Below, piece after piece: positions 46,669 through 56,300 of a DNA stretch of 64,000 bases. The translations under genes and the position numbers were made by a program. Numbering within the stretch: position 1 is the first letter of the stretch; each line of letters starts with the position of its first letter. The notes under the pieces were generated by a model that saw nothing but the letters and a program-made list of their open reading frames with translations, had not been told where the DNA came from and searched no databases. Source of the DNA: Chitinophagales bacterium (GTDB lineage Bacteria > Bacteroidota > Bacteroidia > Chitinophagales > UBA8649). Location: NCBI GenBank assembly GCA_020635995.1, contig JACJYS010000005.1, positions 1 through 64,000 on the forward strand, read 5' to 3'.

Positions 46669-46809
46669 CTATCTAATAACTTTTAATTTTCGTTTGCTGA
46701 TACATTCTTTAAATACGGAAAAGGTCATTCCTTTTGTTTCTTTCGCAATTTTCTCCTTTACAGCTCTAAAAATTTAACTGTGTCAAATGTTTTGTTCTTT
46801 ATTTTTCAT
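46669..46809 (-). pseudogene. relic of a ~47-aa antitoxin-like small protein (low confidence)
   Basis: Reading the minus strand with two frame changes gives MKNKEQ, then KTFDTVKFL, then RAVKEKIAKETKGMTFSVF and on to a stop at 46669. The KTFDTVKF...KEKI..ETKGMTF pattern resembles small proteins I recall next to PIN-type toxin genes, which would make it an antitoxin relic. No toxin gene is adjacent. It lies 58 bp from the mobile element end. The assignment rests on memory of the pattern and manual frame joining. Confidence 0.3.
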
Positions 46810-46866
46810 TTTCAATAATATCTTTTGGAGAGATGTTCGTCTAAACTAACTCACAACCATCCAATT

Positions 46867-47673
46867 TCAAAAATAAACTGACATTTGCTCCTGTAGTTTC
46901 TTAGCCTCTTTGCCGGCTACTATTGCAAAATTTTCAGTATTATCTGCATATATAATACTTCTTGAAGAGTTTATTATTAAACCAATATCCTCTTTAATTA
47001 AAGCATTTTCTACTACATCTTTTACGCTTCCACCTTGTACTCCCACTCCGGGAACTAAAAAGAATACTGTAGGAACTTGCTCTCTTATTGCTTTTAATTC
47101 TTTGGCATGGGTAGCTCCTGTTACAAACATTATATTTTCATCATTGCCCCATTGCATTGATTTTTCTATAACTTTTTGATAAAGCATTTTACCATCTTGT
47201 TTTATATACTGAAAATCGGCACTGCCTTTATTAGAAGTTAAAGCTAATATTATACACCATTTATTTTTTACAGAATTTAAAAATGGCGTAACAGAATCTT
47301 CGCCCATATAGGGAGCAATGGTTACCGCATCAAAATTATAAGTTTCAAAAAATGTTTTAGCATACATTTTAGAGGTATTGCCTATGTCGCCACGCTTAGC
47401 GTCTGCTATGGTAAATATATTTTTAGGTATATAATCTACTGTTTTTTTTAAGCTATCCCAGCCTTTGCTTCCCATACTTTCGTAAAAAGCTATATTGGGT
47501 TTGTACGCTATGCAATATTGCTTTGTAGCGTCTATTATTCGTTTATTAAATTCAAAAACGGGGTCTTCAAAATCTAATAAAAATGTAGGTATTTTGGTAA
47601 TATCTGTATCTAAGCCTACACATAAAAAAGACTTTTTTATGTGTATTTGTTCTATTAGCTCTTTACGAGTCAT
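46867..47673 (-). CDS. pyrF: orotidine 5'-phosphate decarboxylase (type 2)
   Basis: The 268-aa enzyme makes UMP from [12 protein letters not shown] at the N-terminus and [20 protein letters not shown] with catalytic Lys93 in DAKRGD mark the type 2 (long) family. A C-terminal [12 protein letters not shown] segment is the phosphate-binding loop. The ATG abuts the stop codon of the NifU-like gene (47674), so translation is coupled. It is the last gene of an apparent mrp-nifU-pyrF operon. Confidence 0.95.
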   Translation of the reverse strand: MTRKELIEQIHIKKSFLCVGLDTDITKIPTFLLDFEDPVFEFNKRIIDATKQYCIAYKPNIAFYESMGSKGWDSLKKTVDYIPKNIFTIADAKRGDIGNTSKMYAKTFFETYNFDAVTIAPYMGEDSVTPFLNSVKNKWCIILALTSNKGSADFQYIKQDGKMLYQKVIEKSMQWGNDENIMFVTGATHAKELKAIREQVPTVFFLVPGVGVQGGSVKDVVENALIKEDIGLIINSSRSIIYADNTENFAIVAGKEAKKLQEQMSVYF

Positions 47674-47940
47674 TTACTTTATTTCAGAATTATGAGATAA
47701 ATTAACCGCTTCTACACTTTTTATTTCGGGTACAGATTTTAGTACAGCTTCTTCTACGCCTGCTTTCATAGTAAAAATACTTTGAGGGCAAGTTTCACAA
47801 GTTCCCAATAAACGCAATTTAAGTTCCATATCATCGGTTAATTCTACTATTTCTACATTGCCACCATCATTTTTTAAATAAGGTCGCATTGTATCCAACG
47901 ACATTTCTACCCTTTTCAATATTTCTTCTTTACTTCTCAT
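47674..47940 (-). CDS. NifU C-terminal domain-like Fe-S carrier
   Basis: The 88-aa single-domain protein has DGGNVEIVEL (about residues 25-34) and GTCETCPQS with Cys48 and Cys51, the Fe-S-binding CxxC of NifU-C/NfuA proteins. It probably carries a [4Fe-4S] cluster to target apoproteins. It overlaps the 3' end of the Mrp gene by 4 bp (ATGA) and abuts pyrF, so the three genes are transcribed together. This is consistent with joint Fe-S delivery by Mrp and Nfu. Confidence 0.88.
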   Translation of the reverse strand: MRSKEEILKRVEMSLDTMRPYLKNDGGNVEIVELTDDMELKLRLLGTCETCPQSIFTMKAGVEEAVLKSVPEIKSVEAVNLSHNSEIK

Positions 47941-49034
47941 TTTTCGGTTATAATTGGTTCTTCTTTTTTAGTTAGGTTATTTATGGCTATTTGCTGAGCT
48001 ACTTTTTCTGCTATGGTATCAAATGCTGCTATTACTGCACTATCATCGTGTGTAACAGCAGGTTTGCCTAAATCGCCACCTTCACGTATTCTTTCTTTTA
48101 AAGGAATTTCTCCTATAAAAGGTACGTCATAGGAATCTGCCAGCTTAACACCTCCTCCTTTACCAAAAATATAGTATTTTTTCTCCGGCATATCTTCTGG
48201 TATAAAATACGACATATTTTCTACCACGCCTAAAATAGGAACATTAACACTTGGCATAGTAAACATTGATAATGCTTTTTTAGCATCTATTAATGAAACC
48301 AACTGAGGCGTAGTTACTACCACAGCTCCCGTTACTTTTACGGTTTGTATCATGGTTAAATGCACATCTCCCGTACCCGGAGGCATATCTATAACTAAAT
48401 AATCTAATTTCCCCCAAATTACATCTGTAACGAACTGGCGTAATGCCGATGTAACCATGGGACCACGCCATACTACGGCTTGTCTTTCATCTACTAAAAA
48501 ACCTATGGATAAAACTTTTATTCCTTTAGCTTCAATAGGCAAAATGTAATTTTTGCCTTTTATGTTTCTAACATCGGGCATCTGTTTTCCTACGCCTAAC
48601 ATTGTTGGTATAGAAGGTCCGTGTATATCGGCATCTAAAATGCCCACTTTTGCTCCTTGTTTGGCTAATGAAAGTGCCAAATTTACTGTAACTGTAGATT
48701 TTCCTACGCCACCTTTCCCCGAAGCTACACAAATTATATTTTTAACACTTGGCAGTACATTTATATCCGTATTTCTGGCAGAAGTTATGTTTGATGTCAT
48801 ATTTATATCTAACACTGCCGAAGGATAAACTGCTTTAACTGCTTCAATACAATCTTGTTTTATTTTTTCTTTTAAAGGGCAAGCCGGTGTAGTAAGCACC
48901 ACCGTAAAAGAAACACTTGTTTCCGAAATTTTAATATCCTTAACCATATTAAGCGATACTAAATCTTTATTCAAATCGGGGTCTTGAACGGTGCTTAGTG
49001 CTTTAAGTATTTTTTCTGTTGTAATTTCTTGCAT
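47937..49034 (-). CDS. Mrp/ApbC-family Fe-S cluster carrier ATPase
   Basis: The 365-aa protein has an N-terminal MIP18/DUF59 domain (ITTEKILKALSTVQDPDLN and TTPACPLK around residue 49) and a ParA/Mrp-type ATPase. The deviant Walker A is GKGGVGKS at residues 106-113, and IDMPPGTGDVHLT follows. In most Mrp/Nbp35 proteins a CxxC lies after ENMSYF. Here the sequence runs ENMSYFIPEDMPEKKYY with no cysteine pair, a form I recall in other Bacteroidota. The cluster would need other ligands, or the protein acts as a helper ATPase. It heads the mrp-nifU-pyrF unit. Confidence 0.88.
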   Translation of the reverse strand: MQEITTEKILKALSTVQDPDLNKDLVSLNMVKDIKISETSVSFTVVLTTPACPLKEKIKQDCIEAVKAVYPSAVLDINMTSNITSARNTDINVLPSVKNIICVASGKGGVGKSTVTVNLALSLAKQGAKVGILDADIHGPSIPTMLGVGKQMPDVRNIKGKNYILPIEAKGIKVLSIGFLVDERQAVVWRGPMVTSALRQFVTDVIWGKLDYLVIDMPPGTGDVHLTMIQTVKVTGAVVVTTPQLVSLIDAKKALSMFTMPSVNVPILGVVENMSYFIPEDMPEKKYYIFGKGGGVKLADSYDVPFIGEIPLKERIREGGDLGKPAVTHDDSAVIAAFDTIAEKVAQQIAINNLTKKEEPIITEK

Positions 49035-49041
49035 TTCAAAG

Positions 49042-49049
49042 CAAATTTA
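49042..49049 (-). promoter_or_regulatory. -7 motif TAAATTTG for mrp-nifU-pyrF
   Basis: The minus-strand TAAATTTG ends 8 bp from the mrp ATG at 49034 and overlaps the end of the upstream gene, whose stop is at 49047. Confidence 0.35.
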
Positions 49050-50117
49050 CGGATAGTTATAGTAATTTCCATTATTATAAACTTTCCATTTCACATTATC
49101 TAAACGATAAACAACTGTATGATTAAATAATTCAAAATCTGTTGCTATTTCTTTAGAAAATGAGGTCGTTTCTCCATTAAACATACCTTTTAAATAGCCA
49201 TAATTATCTCTAAAAACTACAATATCGTTATCTAACTGAAATTTTGTAGGCGTATAAGGTGCTAATCGGCTTACTTTTCCTTTATAAAAACAATAAAAAT
49301 TACCAAAATCATCGGTGTAAACCATTACATTTTCTTTTATAAGCACATCTTTTGGTTTTATACTCATTAATTCTATTGTTTCTCCTTTGTACCATACTTT
49401 AAACTGCTCCATATCATCTATATAAGCTACAAACTCCTCTCCCACTTCATACCAACTTGGCTTTTGATACATTAAAGTATTCGTTTCTCCTTTATACCAT
49501 ACTATAAAATCGTTTAAATTGCTTACATAAGCCAGTATATCTTTAGATGTTTTATAAGTAAATGGCGGATTACTTTCTAAAAAGGTAACTTCTCCTTCGT
49601 AAAATATTTTAAAAATATTGTTATTGTCCAAATAAACAATGGTATTATCTCCTGCTTTTATTTGATTAACTGCCCACTGCCCTATTATATATGTGGAGTC
49701 TTGATAATAAACTTTAAACTCTCCATACATATTTGTAAAACACAATATTTCATCTCCCAATGCAAAATTAGTTTCTACCCACGGGCATAAAAACTGTACT
49801 TTGCCGTTTTCTAATATCCAAAGTTGTTCATCTACAAAATAAGCTAAAATATTATCCTTAGCATAAAACTTAGGATTAACAATATTCATGTCTTTTTGTT
49901 CGCCATTGGTAGAAATAATAAATCGGTTGTTGTTTCTAATATAAGCCACATAATCTTTACCGTATTTAGCTTCTACTATTGGTATAAATTCAGCTTTTAC
50001 AATTCTATCTTCGCTAAAAATATTAAAATAGTTCCAGTTTTTATCTGTAAAATATGCTGTTTGACCTTGGCTTAGCAGAAAGACTACTAAACTTAAAAAT
50101 AGAAAAAAATGTTTCAT
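49047..50117 (-). CDS. exported protein built of YKGET-type beta-propeller-like repeats
   Basis: I start at 50117 (MKHFFLFLSLVVFLL, a signal peptide). The longer frame from 50156 would begin inside the terminator of the upstream gene. After the signal peptide the protein contains six to seven repeats of about 42-45 residues. Each has a VAYxDDxxxFKVWYKGE-like core (for example FIVWYKGET, FKVWYKGET, FYCFYKGKV). The spacing fits one beta-propeller blade per repeat. The function is unknown; surface or periplasmic binding is plausible. It follows the PorE-like operon after a terminator. Confidence 0.68.
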   Translation of the reverse strand: MKHFFLFLSLVVFLLSQGQTAYFTDKNWNYFNIFSEDRIVKAEFIPIVEAKYGKDYVAYIRNNNRFIISTNGEQKDMNIVNPKFYAKDNILAYFVDEQLWILENGKVQFLCPWVETNFALGDEILCFTNMYGEFKVYYQDSTYIIGQWAVNQIKAGDNTIVYLDNNNIFKIFYEGEVTFLESNPPFTYKTSKDILAYVSNLNDFIVWYKGETNTLMYQKPSWYEVGEEFVAYIDDMEQFKVWYKGETIELMSIKPKDVLIKENVMVYTDDFGNFYCFYKGKVSRLAPYTPTKFQLDNDIVVFRDNYGYLKGMFNGETTSFSKEIATDFELFNHTVVYRLDNVKWKVYNNGNYYNYP

Positions 50118-50138
50118 ATATATAGTATAATCATAAAA

Positions 50139-50164
50139 AAGGCGAGATGGTTTCATCTCGCCTT
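50139..50164 (-). terminator. intrinsic terminator of the PorP/PorE operon
   Basis: 11-bp perfect stem AAGGCGAGATG / CATCTCGCCTT with a 4-nt loop, followed on the minus strand by T residues. It lies 27 bp past the stop at 50192 and closes the 57937-50192 transcription unit. Confidence 0.85.
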
Positions 50165-50191
50165 AATTTATTTCAATTATTTTGCCAAAAT

Positions 50192-52207
50192 TTATTCTAT
50201 AGATTCCGGCTCTTGAGCTTCATATTCAACTTCTATTGGTAATTCTGCTGCACTATTGTTAACTAATTTAAACTCAACACGTCTGTTTTTAGCTCTTCCT
50301 TCCGGATTATCAGAACCGTCAGGATTTTCATTTGGTGCAATTGGTTTGCTTTCTCCAAAGCCACTTGTTCTAATTCTTGCTTCTTCAATTCCTTTTTCTA
50401 CTAAGTAATCCTTAGCTGCATTAGCTCTTCTTTCTGACAATGCTTGGTTATAAGCATCAGAACCTTTGCTATCTGTATGTCCTTCTACACTTACGTTTAA
50501 TTCTTTGTATTTGTTCATTAACACAATAACAGAATCCATTTCATCTTGATACATTTCTCTAATATCATTTTTATCAAATGCAAAATAAACATTTTCTACT
50601 ACGGCTTTGCCTATAGGACGCATTACTAAAGTTTTCAGTATGGTATCGCCTTCAGAAGCTAAAAATTCATCAGCAGATAAAGTTTCTATGCTTGGCCAGT
50701 AACCTTCTTTATTTCCATTCACTTTATAACTTGCTTCTTCTATTAAGAAATATATTGGGTTACTACCACTAACGCCTTCTCCCATAGGGTCAAATTCATT
50801 ACTTCCCATTACTTTATACAATCCTAAATCAACACCATTTACTACTGCACCTTTAGTATCTACAGCTTTTACAGCTATATATTTATCAGTTTTAAGTGTT
50901 ACTTTAAAAATATCATCACAGCAAGTTTCGCCTCTATCTGAAGTAGTGCCTGGTCTGTTTGAAACTAAATATCCTTTTGAACCGGCAGTATTTAAAGCTA
51001 AGTATAAATCATCGGCACTTGAGTTTATTGGAGCTCCTAAGTTTACAACTTCGTCAGACCAATTATCAATATTACCTTCCAATTTAAATACATCTAAACC
51101 TCCATATCCCGGATGTCCTTCTGAACTAAAATAAAGTATTTGATTAGTAACATCATAATGAGGTGTCATATCGTCCCATTTCGTGTTTACTGTATTGCCC
51201 ATATTTACAGCACTTCCTAATTCTCCGTCTTTTCCTACTGTAGCATAAAAAATATCCATACCACCTTTACTACCTGTTCTATTAGATGCAAAATATAACA
51301 CTTCATTTCCATCTTCATCTTGCCCTAATGCCGGTTGAGTAGTAGAAGCACCTTTTCTGTTTATAGCTAAAAACTCAGGGTCTGACCAGCTATTACCTTG
51401 TTTTTTACTTCTATATATATTACATGTCATGGCTGTAGCGTTATCTTCTGTACACTGTGTGTAGTACAATGTTTTTCCATCGTAAGAGAATACCCCATTT
51501 CCATTATGTTTTTCATCTACATTTATATTTTCCGGTAATAAATTTTCTGACCAAGCTCCATTTTGGTTGCTTGATAAAAATAATTTAGAATAATAATCTT
51601 TCCCTTCATCCCAAGCTTCTTCTCTATTTACAGCTCTCGGTTCTGTAATAGCAGACATTAATACAGTATTATCATCTACATATTTAGGTGCAAAATCTTG
51701 TAATTCATGGTTAATACCAGGAACTACATCTACTTCTGCTTCTTCTTTTTCGCCTTCTAAAGATTTAGCTAACTCAATACCTTCTATCTCAATTTTAGCT
51801 CTTCTTTTTAACGGAGCTAAAACACCATCTTTATCTTTAGCATCTTTAGTATCTCCTAAAAATTTTTCAAAACTATCTTTGGCTTTATCGTATTCTCCTT
51901 GATTTTTTTGCATTAAAGCTTCATAAAATTTAGCTTCCGGCCATGATTTTTCGCTTAGCTCAATGGTTTTTCCATACCATTTTTCTGCTTGTTTATAATC
52001 GTTAAGTTGTCTATTGGTTTCAGCCAACTTAAATGTTACGTTTGAGTTATTTTCTTTCTTCTGCTGAACTTCTTCAAAATAATCTACTGCGTTATAATAA
52101 CTACCTTCTTCGTATAAATTTTCAGCTAATTTCATCTTCTTTGACGTGGCACAAGAAGATATAGTTAAAATAGCTACTCCTAATAAAAAGATATAATTTA
52201 GTTTCAT
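50192..52207 (-). CDS. PorE-like outer-membrane lipoprotein (TPR, PD40, CNA-like and OmpA domains)
   Basis: The 671-aa lipoprotein has signal MKLNYIFLLGVAILTISSC (lipid Cys19). Order of domains: TPRs (about 27-110), PD40/WD40-like beta-propeller repeats (about 190-430; YFASNRTGSKGGMDIFYA), a carboxypeptidase-regulatory-like beta domain (about 440-545), and a C-terminal OmpA domain (about 548-655; VEGHTDSKGSDAYNQALSE, NRRVEF). This is the domain order of PorE, a peptidoglycan-anchored T9SS accessory. It comes last in the operon after a type-B CTD cargo gene and PorP/SprF. It probably anchors or links the secretion machine to the cell wall. Confidence 0.85.
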   Translation of the reverse strand: MKLNYIFLLGVAILTISSCATSKKMKLAENLYEEGSYYNAVDYFEEVQQKKENNSNVTFKLAETNRQLNDYKQAEKWYGKTIELSEKSWPEAKFYEALMQKNQGEYDKAKDSFEKFLGDTKDAKDKDGVLAPLKRRAKIEIEGIELAKSLEGEKEEAEVDVVPGINHELQDFAPKYVDDNTVLMSAITEPRAVNREEAWDEGKDYYSKLFLSSNQNGAWSENLLPENINVDEKHNGNGVFSYDGKTLYYTQCTEDNATAMTCNIYRSKKQGNSWSDPEFLAINRKGASTTQPALGQDEDGNEVLYFASNRTGSKGGMDIFYATVGKDGELGSAVNMGNTVNTKWDDMTPHYDVTNQILYFSSEGHPGYGGLDVFKLEGNIDNWSDEVVNLGAPINSSADDLYLALNTAGSKGYLVSNRPGTTSDRGETCCDDIFKVTLKTDKYIAVKAVDTKGAVVNGVDLGLYKVMGSNEFDPMGEGVSGSNPIYFLIEEASYKVNGNKEGYWPSIETLSADEFLASEGDTILKTLVMRPIGKAVVENVYFAFDKNDIREMYQDEMDSVIVLMNKYKELNVSVEGHTDSKGSDAYNQALSERRANAAKDYLVEKGIEEARIRTSGFGESKPIAPNENPDGSDNPEGRAKNRRVEFKLVNNSAAELPIEVEYEAQEPESIE

Positions 52208-52219
52208 GTTTAGTTTTGT

Positions 52220-53269
52220 TTAGAATCTTGGGTTGAACAAATATGTGTTTGTAGTAACTGATTTATTTTTGTAAGGACCGATATAACTAACTGCTATTTC
52301 AAATGCGTTAGGCATACGTGCTCCAGTATCGTTTTTCAAATCTTTTCCAAAAGCTCCTGTTCCTATATCATAAGCTCCTGATAATCTGAAATTTTCAAAA
52401 TCAAATCCTGCTTTCGCTATTACAGCAACATCCCATCTGTACCAAGCACCTAAGAATATTTTAGCTGTTTTCTCTTTTTTTGTTAATAACTTATATCCAA
52501 AAGTAGAACCAAAGTTTATTTCTTTAGTTTTTACTGTAGTTTGGTATAATGCACCTGGTAGTATTAACCATTTCTTTTTAATTTCAAACTCAAAACCTCC
52601 ATGTGCTACATGTCTAAATGGCGTTTGATTATCTTTTGTTGTTATAAAATCATCTTTATGGCGTAATACATTAAAGAATGAGTACCCTGCATAAAAAGTC
52701 ATCCAATCTGTAAACTTTGCATCAAACAAAGCTCCAGCAGTCATATCAACAGAGTTAACAGCTTTTTGATTAGTTAAATTCATATCATCATAACCTGGTA
52801 AACCACCACTCAAAATATCTTCTTCAAAAAGATAATCTCCATTTATTTGTCTATTTCCATATACACCCTGCAAACCTAAAGCTAAATGATATCTGTTATT
52901 TTTATCTAAACCTTTATGGTAAGCTAAGCTTAAGCCCGCTTTTAAAGTATTTAAACCTCCTACTTTATCGTAAAATACCATTGCTCCAACACCCAAAGCG
53001 TCTGTTTTAAGTTTGTTTTTAAGCAATGAAAAATCTACCGAAAATGAAGGTGTCATATATGGTAGTGGATTATTGCTAACAGCATTTCTATATTGGTCTC
53101 GGTATATAGCATTTACACGCCAAAGCCCATCAAACTTACCTGTAAGAGCAGGGTTTAGTGTTAATGGCGAAGCATAATACTGCGAAAAATGAATGTCTTG
53201 AGCTTCAAGATGATTTGTAGCCAGAAATGTAAATAACACCGCCAGCAGGGTAAATAGTCTTATTTTCAT
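52220..53269 (-). CDS. PorP/SprF family T9SS outer-membrane protein
   Basis: The 349-aa protein has a signal peptide (residues 1-23). The mature N-terminus QDIHFSQYYASPLTLNPALTG is the PorP/SprF signature. A repeating amphipathic beta pattern (for example DALGVGAMVFYDKVGGLNT, YNFG...GLSLAY) supports an outer-membrane beta-barrel. PorP/SprF proteins are needed to export or attach the type-B CTD cargo encoded upstream. It lies 33 bp from that cargo gene and 12 bp from the PorE-like gene. Confidence 0.92.
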   Translation of the reverse strand: MKIRLFTLLAVLFTFLATNHLEAQDIHFSQYYASPLTLNPALTGKFDGLWRVNAIYRDQYRNAVSNNPLPYMTPSFSVDFSLLKNKLKTDALGVGAMVFYDKVGGLNTLKAGLSLAYHKGLDKNNRYHLALGLQGVYGNRQINGDYLFEEDILSGGLPGYDDMNLTNQKAVNSVDMTAGALFDAKFTDWMTFYAGYSFFNVLRHKDDFITTKDNQTPFRHVAHGGFEFEIKKKWLILPGALYQTTVKTKEINFGSTFGYKLLTKKEKTAKIFLGAWYRWDVAVIAKAGFDFENFRLSGAYDIGTGAFGKDLKNDTGARMPNAFEIAVSYIGPYKNKSVTTNTYLFNPRF

Positions 53270-53302
53270 GTTTATAGTAGTTTTTATTAATTAATTCAAT
53301 TT

Positions 53303-56300
53303 TTATCTAAACAAGCTTACAGAGCCCGAAATTATATAATTTTCTGTTATTTTATCAATTACTATGTAATAGTTATAAACATCCACTGGTTGATCTTCCC
53401 CTTGGAATGTTCCGTCCCATCCATTATCGTTATTATATTGATAAACTAACTCTCCCCACCTGTTATAAACGTTAAATGTAGTTACATTAGAATTATTATC
53501 CAAATAAACTGGGAAAAATAAATCATTTTTTCCATCTCCATTAGGTGAAAAGGCATTTGGCATCTCCGGATTGGATACTTCTATCACATAAACTGTGGTA
53601 GAATCTGTTTCAATACAAGAGAAATTATCTCCATTATTTAATACAAACTGATTAATAATATCAACACTTACGGAGTTTAATCCTGCACTATCGGCACTAA
53701 AAGTATTTCCATTAAATCTACTAGCCGGATACCAAACATAATCTGTATTATCTAAGGAATTAACTACTTGATATTCGTGAGTTTGATTAATTACCAATGT
53801 ATCTAATGCTTCAATTTGTCCGTTATTACAAGCAGTTGTAACGGTATATTCAGTAAGTGACTCACATCCATTTACGTCCACAGTTCTTATACCGTAAGTT
53901 GCATTAACACCACTAGTCAGGGTTACAGGTCCCGGAGCTGGGTTTATATTGCCATTCCAATAAACTCTATCTAAAGCTACTCCATTTTCAACTATTGCAT
54001 CAAAATCTATTACTACCGTATCATTACAACATAGAACATTTCTTACTAAGTCTGTATTTAAAGTAGCTGGGTTTGCAATATTTACTTGTATATCTGTAGA
54101 TCTTGAACATCCTAAAGCATCGGTAATCGTTAAGGTGTATAAACCCGTTGTATTTACCACTATGGAAGATCCTGTACCTGTTTCGGGTCCCGTCCATACC
54201 ATATCATAAGATGAAGCGGCATTAGTTAATAAGGTAACAGGTTCATCTAAACAAGTACCTACTTGACTTGCTCCTCCATTTAAAATAGGTGCATCTATTT
54301 CATTAACGGTAACTGTTACTTGTCCATTAACGGTACAATTAGTTAACTCTACATCAACATTATAAGTTGTAGTGGTACTTGGGTATGCTGTTGGATTAAA
54401 AATAGTGTCATTAGATAAGGAACTATTATTGGGTGTCCAGACCGGATTAGAACCTCCATTAGCAAATAATTGAACAGTATCACCTTCACAAATTGTAGTA
54501 TCATTAGAAACTGTTAATGAACCCGCAAAATTAATCTCTAAAGAATCTATAGTAGTACAAGAGCCGTCACTCACTTCTAAATAAACAGTAGTAACGGTAT
54601 TTACTTCATCTGTTATAATTGGATTTTGAATAGTATCATCATTAAATGTCCATGCAGGATTTGAACTCCATTGATAACTAATTGGTGCATAACCGGCAGG
54701 AACATAATCTGTTTTAAATCTCACATTTGGTCTATCATTACTTGCAAATGGAGCATTTAAAGAACATCCACTTGCTCCGTCTGTAACATCATAAACTGCG
54801 GTATTCTGAACAGTTTCGGTATAGTAAACAGCATCATTATTTGTCCAATCATTATTATCAAAACAAGCTTGAACTATAATATTAGAAACACCGTCCCACG
54901 TAAAGTTGGTAGAAAAATTATGCCAATTCCATCCTAAATGTTCATTGTAGGTAGAACTTGGGGCTACAGTAACAAAGCCTGTAGTAACAAAGCCTGTCAT
55001 AGCTGTAAGATTACTATGTGCCATTGAAATTGTAAATCCACTATATGGCATTGTAGAGTTTGAGGTAGCTACTTGAAACGCTATCCCTGATAAATTATCT
55101 CCTGCTACTAATCCTTGAGCACTTAATTCTGAGGCATAAAATAAATACTGTAATCTGGCATCTTCCCAAAGTCCTCTGTAAGGAGTATATGTAGTAGTAG
55201 ATAAAACAGAATCTGTTCCAATTTGTATTACAGAATCTTTAGGTTGCAATAAAGTAGTTGTAGAAGCTGCTCCATAAAGCTGTATATTATCATCTGGACA
55301 AGACAATGCTATATCATCAGACAATGAATCTATAGTTATAGTATCAACATTAACATAAACTGTTGCACTTGTGGTACAAAATCCATCTTGCATGTTTACT
55401 GTATATTCTATATCTCCTTCAGGTGTGCTGGTAACTGTAGCCCCAGACGTAGAACTCAACCATGTAGGAGGAGTCCAAGTATAATTTGGATTTACAGGTG
55501 GACTTAAAGGGATATAGCTAAAGCTTGTTTGAGAAATTGTAAAACTAGTACTATTCAAAGAATCAATTGCATACCCCTCAGTTCCTGTGCCGTTTTCAAT
55601 TCCTTGTGTCATTGTTGCAAATGTTCCATCATTTTGAACATCAATATTATTTATTACAACAGTACCATTTTCATATAAAATAACTTGTACAGAAACTGTA
55701 TTTGAACTACCAAAATGATTTACACCAATAAAGTTAAAAACCACATATCTGTTAGGTGCTGTTCCGCCTGTATAATAGCTTGCTGTTCCACCTGAACTAA
55801 AGTTCAAATCATCCCATAACCAAGCTATAATGTTATTTGGTAAATTGGTTGAAGGAATAATAGTATTACCTATGTATGCTGAAGCTAATGAATTAAAACT
55901 TATAAAACCATTAGAACTCAAATAAACTTCGTTATATCCTGTTCCAAAAAAAGGAAAGTTAAACCCTAAGCTAATAGGTCCAACAGTCGTTTCATCGCCT
56001 AATCCTGTTATGGTTGTACCTCCTGTTGTTGACATTAAATTATAAGATGATTCAACCAATATATATGCAGGAGCATCTGGACTAATTCCTACAGTTAAAT
56101 CTACAGAAGACCCCTCACATACTGTTGGGTTTTGAGGCGTTACGGCTATAGGTAAGCCTACACCTTGAACCTGTAATAATACTGAATCTTGAATAACACA
56201 TCCACTATCTGAAGTTACTGTAGCTACATATTGTGTAGTTATCATAGGAGATGCCGTAACATTATTTCCTGTAGAATCATTTAATGTACCTACATTATTC

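Larger units (their letters stand above)
45943..46866. other. intergenic region with mobile element and gene relic
   Basis: Nearly 930 bp lie between the lipoprotein and pyrF genes. It holds the 526-bp element (46086-46611) and a degraded small reading frame (46669-46809), both listed separately. The rest is AT-rich with no further gene seen. Confidence 0.7.
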
